Shown here in pieces: positions 7,090 to 11,481 of a stretch of 11,481 nt of DNA. Position 1 is the stretch's first letter. The number at the start of each line of letters is the position of its first letter. Under the pieces are notes generated by a model that made no database searches, had not been told where the DNA came from, and worked only from the letters and a program-made list of their open reading frames with translations. The DNA comes from JBOHPP01 sp050731755. GTDB taxonomy: Bacteria; Methylomirabilota; Methylomirabilia; Rokubacteriales; CSP1-6. A program made the translations under genes and the position numbers. The stretch is from positions 1-11,481 of the forward strand of contig JBOHPP010000219.1 of the NCBI GenBank assembly GCA_050731755.1. The letters run 5' to 3'.

Positions 7090-7818
7090 GCGACGACCCC
7101 ATCCTCGCCGTCGACCGGGTCTCCCGTCACTTCGGCGGGTTGCGTGCGCTCCACGAGGTGTCGTTCGTGGTGCCGCCCGGGTCGATCTTCGCCCTGATCG
7201 GCCCCAACGGCTCGGGCAAGACCACGCTCTTCAACGTGATCACGGGCGTGCTGGCCCCGACCTCGGGCTCCGTCGTCTTCAAGGGCCGACCCATCGCCGG
7301 CGCCCGGACCCACGAGATCGTCCGCCTCGGCATCGGCCGGACCTTCCAGAACATCCGGCTCTTCTCCCGCATGAGCGTGTTCCACAACGTGTGGGTGGCC
7401 ACACCGGGGGGCCGGCGGGGCGACGGGACCCGGAGCCCGCGGGCCCGCGTGCTCGAGCTGCTCGAGCTGATCGGCCTGGCCGGCAAGGCCGACGCCTTGG
7501 TGGGGAACCTCAACTTCGCCGAGCAGCGCCGGCTGGAGATGGCCCGCGCGCTGGCCACCGACCCGGCATTGCTCCTGCTGGACGAGCCCGCCGCCGGCAT
7601 GAGCGGTGCCGAGCTGGCGCGGCTCATGGAGGACATCCGGGGGGTGCGCAAGCGCGGCACCACCATCTTCCTCATCGAGCACACGATGGACCTGCTCATG
7701 GGGGTCGCCGAACGGATCGCCGTCCTGAACTTCGGCGAGAAGATCGCCGAGGGGACCCCGGCCGAAATCCAGTCGAACCCCCGCGTGATCGAGGCCTACC
7801 TCGGGCGGGAGCGCGTCA

Positions 7819-7826
<8 letters not shown>
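7086..7826 (+). CDS. livG: Liv-type ABC transporter ATPase, LivG
   Basis: 246-residue cytosolic ABC ATPase of the LivG branch. Walker A GPNGSGKT at 39-46, Q-loop Gln88 in RTFQNIRLF, Walker B LLLLDE at 162-167 and the switch His199 in IFLIEHTMD are all present. The C-terminal GEKIAEGTPAEI and EAYLG are characteristic of the family. The ABC signature is unusual: NLNFAEQRRLEMARAL at 141-156 gives NFAEQ where LSYGQ/LSGGQ is expected, so the usual Ser and Gly contacts to ATP are replaced. Variant signatures occur in Liv-type ATPases, so it is probably functional and paired with a canonical LivF. Its ATG overlaps the livM stop, and it overlaps the livF GTG by 8 nt. Confidence 0.93.
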
Positions 7827-8535
<709 letters not shown>

Positions 8536-8539
8536 GGCC

Positions 8540-8554
8540 GTCGCCAGCGGCGAC
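8540..8554. terminator. Short hairpin between convergent genes
   Basis: GTCGCC (8540-8545) and GGCGAC (8549-8554) form a 6-bp stem with an AGC loop in the 37-nt gap between livF and the convergent SRPBCC gene. The position suits a bidirectional transcription end, but there is no T-tract on either strand, so it may be only a weak terminator. Confidence 0.3.
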
Positions 8555-8572
8555 TCACGAGCTTCCGGCGCG

Positions 8573-9094
8573 TCAGGTGCCGAAGCGGGCGGGCAGGTTG
8601 TTGAGCCCAGCTTGCCAGAATGTCCGAATACGTTCCGTCGCCTCGGTGTCGGTGTGGCCCGGCGCAGCCCTGAACCGCCCATGGTACTCGACCACGCATC
8701 GTTCGCGTCCCTTCGGGACGACGCGGAGACGCCCGACGTAGTCCGCAAACGTCGTTGGCCCGGCGATGACGGTATAGGCGTATTCCCGCTGTGCGGAGTC
8801 ATAGGACACGAGCCGCTCGGTCAGGTCCCGACGACCGGCGGTGCCACCGACAATCGTGACCCGACGACCGAGCCCACCGGCCGCAGACTCCAGAACGCTC
8901 GTCGTGACCCACGGATGCCAGTCGGGCAGGCCATTGAAGGTCCCGACGACACTCCACACGTCGTCCGCGGACTTGGCGAGCTGAACCGAGACTCTGACCT
9001 CCAACATGTGATCGCGTCCGTCGGGGCGGGGCCTGGGTGTTGGAGTGTGACCGCGACGTCGGCTTCGAGCTCGGATCCGCTTGTTATGCGTCAC
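8573..9094 (-). CDS. SRPBCC-fold protein with basic N-terminal extension
   Basis: 173-residue protein of the SRPBCC (START/Bet v1-like, polyketide cyclase/dehydrase) superfamily, a fold that binds hydrophobic ligands in a deep cavity. The domain runs from about residue 32: VRVSVQLAKSADDVWSVVGT, then GLPDWHPWV, a late beta-sheet (RCVVEYHGRF) and the long C-terminal helix (TERIRTFWQAGLNNL). The usual family start would be Met30 (ATG at 9007), but that codon has no ribosome-binding site. A GTG at 9094 follows a near-perfect Shine-Dalgarno, adding about 29 Arg- and Pro-rich residues. No catalytic assignment is possible. Last gene of the minus-strand operon, 33 nt after the CMD protein. Confidence 0.78.
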   Translation of the reverse strand: MTHNKRIRARSRRRGHTPTPRPRPDGRDHMLEVRVSVQLAKSADDVWSVVGTFNGLPDWHPWVTTSVLESAAGGLGRRVTIVGGTAGRRDLTERLVSYDSAQREYAYTVIAGPTTFADYVGRLRVVPKGRERCVVEYHGRFRAAPGHTDTEATERIRTFWQAGLNNLPARFGT

Positions 9095-9100
9095 GGGGCA

Positions 9101-9110
9101 ATCACCTCCT
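9101..9110 (-). promoter_or_regulatory. Near-perfect Shine-Dalgarno of the SRPBCC gene
   Basis: Read on the minus strand it is AGGAGGTGAT, complementary to the 16S rRNA 3' end over ten bases and ending 6 nt before the GTG at 9094. It decides the longer start of the downstream gene and suggests independent, efficient translation of this last cistron. Confidence 0.75.
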
Positions 9111-9127
9111 GGCCCATGCAGGGTGGC

Positions 9128-9934
9128 CTAGGCCGGCGGCCGGATGTCCGATTCGATCTGCATGCCCTCGGAGACCGTGTTGAGCGTCGTGTAGTGGTCC
9201 ACGACGCCAAGAACCTCCAGGATGTCGCGGTCGGTGTCGCCGGCATGGCGCAGGACGCGGGCGTTGTACTCGATCAGGTAGCGGGCGCGGACGGCCATGG
9301 CGACGCCGAGCGCCGTCCGCCGCTTGTCCCGGGCGGAGAGCACACCGTCAGCCATGACGACCATCTCCTTGCGCCAGGTGGACTCCAGGTGGTGGGGGTT
9401 CTGGGCGAGGATCCGCCAGAGCACCGGCGCCCCGGCGTGCCCCAGGGCCGCCTGGCTCCAGCGGGCAATCTCCAGGAGCAGCGGCCGCACGGTCCCGTCC
9501 GCCGTCTCGGGATCGACCGGTGCCACCAACGCGCGCTCGCTGTCGAGTTCCTCCAGGAGAAGCGCGGCCGCGGTCGTGGCCAGGGCGCGGGTATGTTCGG
9601 TCACCCCCATCAGCTCGGTCACGCCGACCTCGTTCACGCCGAGCCGCATCACGGCGGCCACGTGGGAGTCGATTCAGTAGGTGCAGGCGTTGGCGATGGA
9701 GACGGCCGTGGCCACCAGCTCCCGTTGCAGCGGCGTGAACCGGCCGCGCTGCATGAGCGCACGGGAGCGATTCCAGTTGGCCTCGAGCAGCGGCGGCCAG
9801 TGGCCCATGCAGCGCCAGATGTTCGACACGCTGGCGGCCCCGAAGACCTTCGACTCCCGGAGCAGGACGGCCTCGAAGATCTCGCGGTTCTTCCCCGTCG
9901 CCGCCGCCGGATCCACCATGCGGATCGTCGTCAT
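9128..9934 (-). CDS. Two-domain CMD/AhpD-like selenoprotein (CxxU)
   Basis: 268-residue product if the in-frame TGA at 9676-9674 is read as selenocysteine (Sec87). Domain 1 (about 25-110) has the AhpD active-site layout: Glu72, Cys84, Sec87 and His91, at the spacing of Glu118, Cys130, Cys133 and His137 in mycobacterial AhpD; the motif reads C-T-Y-U-I-D-S-H. Such proteins perform thiol-based redox or peroxide chemistry. Domain 2 (about 170-260) aligns with domain 1 without gaps from Trp40/Trp173, sharing LExxW, but Arg205, Ala217, Leu220 and Asn224 replace the catalytic set, so it is probably structural. The reading frame is the same on both sides of the TGA. I prefer ATG 9934 (GGAG 6 nt upstream) to ATG 9940. 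It lies 31 nt after the ligase gene. Automatic annotation would give two truncated ORFs or a pseudogene. Its substrate is unknown. Confidence 0.82.
9635..9664 (-). promoter_or_regulatory. Candidate bacterial SECIS element
   Basis: Just downstream of the TGA, on the minus strand, GGCCGC (9659-9654) pairs with GCGGCU (9647-9642; the terminal pair is G-U) around the 6-nt loop CGUGAU, whose second base is G. A lower stem CACG (9664-9661) with CGUG (9638-9635) extends it past a 1x3 internal loop. The apical loop starts 20 nt after the UGA, inside the 16-37 nt range known for bacterial SECIS elements, which also need a G in the first two loop bases. The element lies within the coding sequence, as bacterial SECIS elements do. 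Folding energy was not computed. Confidence 0.6.
9674..9676 (-). other. In-frame UGA, probable selenocysteine codon 87
   Basis: TGA at the second cysteine position of the CxxC active site, replaced by an apparent stop in an otherwise continuous family frame. TGA serves as a normal stop for most genes of the window, so a changed genetic code is not the explanation. One base change (TGA to TGC or TGT) would give the ordinary Cys form. Confidence 0.8.
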
Positions 9935-9940
9935 CCTCAT

Positions 9941-9944
9941 CTCC
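9941..9944 (-). promoter_or_regulatory. Ribosome-binding site of the CMD selenoprotein
   Basis: GGAG on the minus strand lies directly against the ATG at 9940 but 6 nt before the ATG at 9934, which favours 9934 as the true start. Choosing 9940 would add only Met-Arg. Confidence 0.55.
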
Positions 9945-9965
9945 GCTCGGGCCCGGCGGTGCCGA

Positions 9966-11481
9966 TCAGAGGGTCCGGGCCCGCTCGCGCAGGGTGTACT
10001 TCTGGATCTTGCCCGTCGCCGTCGTGGGCAGAGGCCCGAAGACCACCGTCTTGGGCACGGCAAAGTGCGGCAGATTGTCCCGACAGAAGCGGAGCAGTTC
10101 CTCCTCGGTGGCCTTGGCATCCGGACGGAGCTGCACGAAGGCGCACGGGGTCTCACCCCACTTCTCGTCAGGCCGCGCCACCACCGCCGACATCATCACC
10201 GCCGGGTGGCGGTTCAGCGCAATTTCCACCTCGATACTCGAGATGTTCTCGCCGCCCGAGATGATGATGTCCTTCGAGCGGTCCTTGATCTCGATGTAGC
10301 CGTCGGGATGCTGGACGGCGAGGTCGCCGGTGTGGAACCAGCCGCCGCGGAACGCCTCGTCGGTGGCCTTCTGGTCCTTCAGGTAACCGAGCATCACCGT
10401 GTTACCCCGCAGCATCACCTCGCCCATCGTGCGCCCGTCGGCCGCCACCGGCCGGAGCGTCTTGGGCTCGGCCACGATCTGCCCGTCCACCACGGGGTAG
10501 CGGACGCCCTGCCGCGCTTGCCGGGCGGCCTGCTCCTCCACGCCGAGGGCGTCCCACGCCTCCTGCCAGGCGCAGAGCGTCGAGGGGCCGTGGACCTCGG
10601 TGAGACCGTAGATGTGCATGACCTTGAAGCCCATCTCGTTCATCGCCCGGATGACCTTGGCCGGCGGCGACGAGCCGCCGGTCTGGAGCTGCACCACCGG
10701 CTCGAACGTCACCCGCTGCTCGGGCGGCGTCTGGATCAGCATGGTGAGCACTGTCGGCGCCCCGCACATATGGGTGACCCGGTGCTGCGCGATGAGGCGG
10801 AACACCAGCGGCGGATCCACGCGACGCAGGCACACGTGGGTGCCGCTCATGGCCGTCACCGCCCACGTGTAGCACCAGCCGTTGCAGTGGAACATCGGCA
10901 GCGTCCAGAGGTAGATCGGGCGCGGCGGCAGGGGCCAGGCCATGATGTTGCCGACCGATTCCAGAAAGGTGCCTCGATGGTGGTAGACCACGCCTTTGGG
11001 GTTGCCGGTCGTGCCCGATGTGTAGTTCAGGGCGATGGGCGCGCTCTCGTCGGCGGGCGGCGTCCACGCGAAGTCCTCGGGGCCCGTTTGGAGGAACTCT
11101 TCGTACTCGATCTCGCCGAGCCGCTCGCCGGGCCCCTGGTAGAGCGGGTCGTCCACGTCGATCACGAGGGGCTTGCGGGCCAGGCCCGCCAGCGCCGGGC
11201 CGACCACCGCCGCGTACTCCCTGTCGGTGATGAGGGCTCTCGCCTCGCCGTGCTCCAGGATGTAGCCGACGGTGCGGGCGTCGAGCCGCGTGTTGATCGT
11301 GTTGAGCACCGCGCCCAGCATCGGCACGCCGAAGTGGGCATCGAGCATCGCCGGCACATTCGGGAGCATGGCCGACACGATGTCGCCCGGACCGATCCCG
11401 CGACGGGCCAGCGCTCCGGCCAGGCGGCGGGCCCGTGTAGAGAACTCTCGGTACGTGATGCGCCGGTCGCCGTGGATCACC
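9966..11481 (-). CDS. Acyl-CoA ligase (AMP-forming), N-terminus outside window
   Basis: 504 residues visible of an ANL-superfamily acyl-CoA ligase that runs past the right edge; numbering here starts from the GTG at 11480, which is probably internal. It activates a carboxylic acid with ATP to an acyl-adenylate and then a CoA thioester. Motifs in order: AMP-binding loop YTSGTTGNPKGV (153-164), LPMFHCNGWCYTW (194-206), YGLTEVHGPST (291-301), the hinge region GWFHTGDL...DGYIEIKDRSKDIIISGGENIS (380-414), and the adenylating Lys491 in TATGK. The family is usually about 540 residues, so some 40 are missing. The W-rich third motif and IYGLTEVHGP are typical of the branch holding medium/long-chain fatty acid and methylthiopropionate (DmdB-like) ligases; the substrate is unresolved. 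First visible gene of the operon with the CMD selenoprotein and SRPBCC protein. Confidence 0.92.
   Translation of the reverse strand, partial: VIHGDRRITYREFSTRARRLAGALARRGIGPGDIVSAMLPNVPAMLDAHFGVPMLGAVLNTINTRLDARTVGYILEHGEARALITDREYAAVVGPALAGLARKPLVIDVDDPLYQGPGERLGEIEYEEFLQTGPEDFAWTPPADESAPIALNYTSGTTGNPKGVVYHHRGTFLESVGNIMAWPLPPRPIYLWTLPMFHCNGWCYTWAVTAMSGTHVCLRRVDPPLVFRLIAQHRVTHMCGAPTVLTMLIQTPPEQRVTFEPVVQLQTGGSSPPAKVIRAMNEMGFKVMHIYGLTEVHGPSTLCAWQEAWDALGVEEQAARQARQGVRYPVVDGQIVAEPKTLRPVAADGRTMGEVMLRGNTVMLGYLKDQKATDEAFRGGWFHTGDLAVQHPDGYIEIKDRSKDIIISGGENISSIEVEIALNRHPAVMMSAVVARPDEKWGETPCAFVQLRPDAKATEEELLRFCRDNLPHFAVPKTVVFGPLPTTATGKIQKYTLRERARTL

Noticed and set aside
9125..9134. GGCCTAGGCC palindrome at the end of the CMD gene
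   Set aside because: A short perfect palindrome without loop or T-run, overlapping the TAG stop; no repeat copy seen.
9128..9934. CMD gene as a pseudogene or as two separate genes
   Set aside because: The frame is unbroken apart from one TGA at the catalytic Cys position, other catalytic residues are kept, and the downstream half lacks its own ribosome-binding site and start.
8612..10264. Very long plus-strand open frame (550 codons) across the SRPBCC and CMD genes
   Set aside because: It is antisense to recognisable protein families; its low-complexity Arg/Pro/Gly-rich translation is typical of GC-rich shadow frames.

Overview
The window is GC-rich bacterial DNA with tightly packed, mostly overlapping genes, frequent GTG starts and TGA stops. 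The composition, a Liv-type ABC transporter and an acyl-CoA ligase with a carboxymuconolactone-decarboxylase (CMD) protein fit a soil or subsurface lineage such as Rokubacteria/Methylomirabilota or a deltaproteobacterial-grade group. That placement is a weak inference, because there is no rRNA or phylogenetic marker here.

Layout. Positions 124-1349 (+) hold a CofC-like glycosyl/nucleotidyl transferase (DUF2064/TIGR04282 family) coupled to an ADP-ribose-type Nudix hydrolase. After a plausible sigma-70 promoter (1361-1390), positions 1419-3907 (+) carry five end-to-end overlapping genes of unknown function: an exported protein, a four-helix membrane protein, a second exported protein, and two small exported paralogues that look like a tandem duplication. 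Positions 3984-8535 (+) are a complete Liv-type (HAAT family) ABC importer in the order binding protein, permease, permease, ATPase, ATPase. A very stable 17-bp hairpin lies between the binding-protein gene and the first permease gene. Positions 8573-11481 (-) are a convergent operon, read from the right edge: an acyl-CoA ligase (its N-terminus lies outside the window), a two-domain CMD/AhpD-like protein, and an SRPBCC-fold protein.

Main discovery. The CMD/AhpD-like gene is interrupted by one in-frame TGA at 9676-9674 (-), exactly where the second cysteine of the AhpD CxxC motif should be. It reads C-T-Y-TGA-I-D-S-H, and Glu, Cys and His sit at the spacing of the AhpD catalytic set. A stem-loop with the geometry of a bacterial SECIS element begins 12 nt after the TGA, with its apical loop 20 nt after it. 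I read this as a selenoprotein (CxxU) of 268 residues that standard gene calling would split into two false ORFs. Its second half is a degenerate copy of the first domain in which all four catalytic positions are lost.

How the parts may work together (inference). The Liv-type importer brings in an amino acid or small carboxylate. The convergent ligase operon activates a carboxylic acid to its CoA thioester, with a Sec-based thiol redox protein and a ligand-binding SRPBCC protein as partners. The importer and ligase operons may share a substrate, but only their adjacency suggests it.
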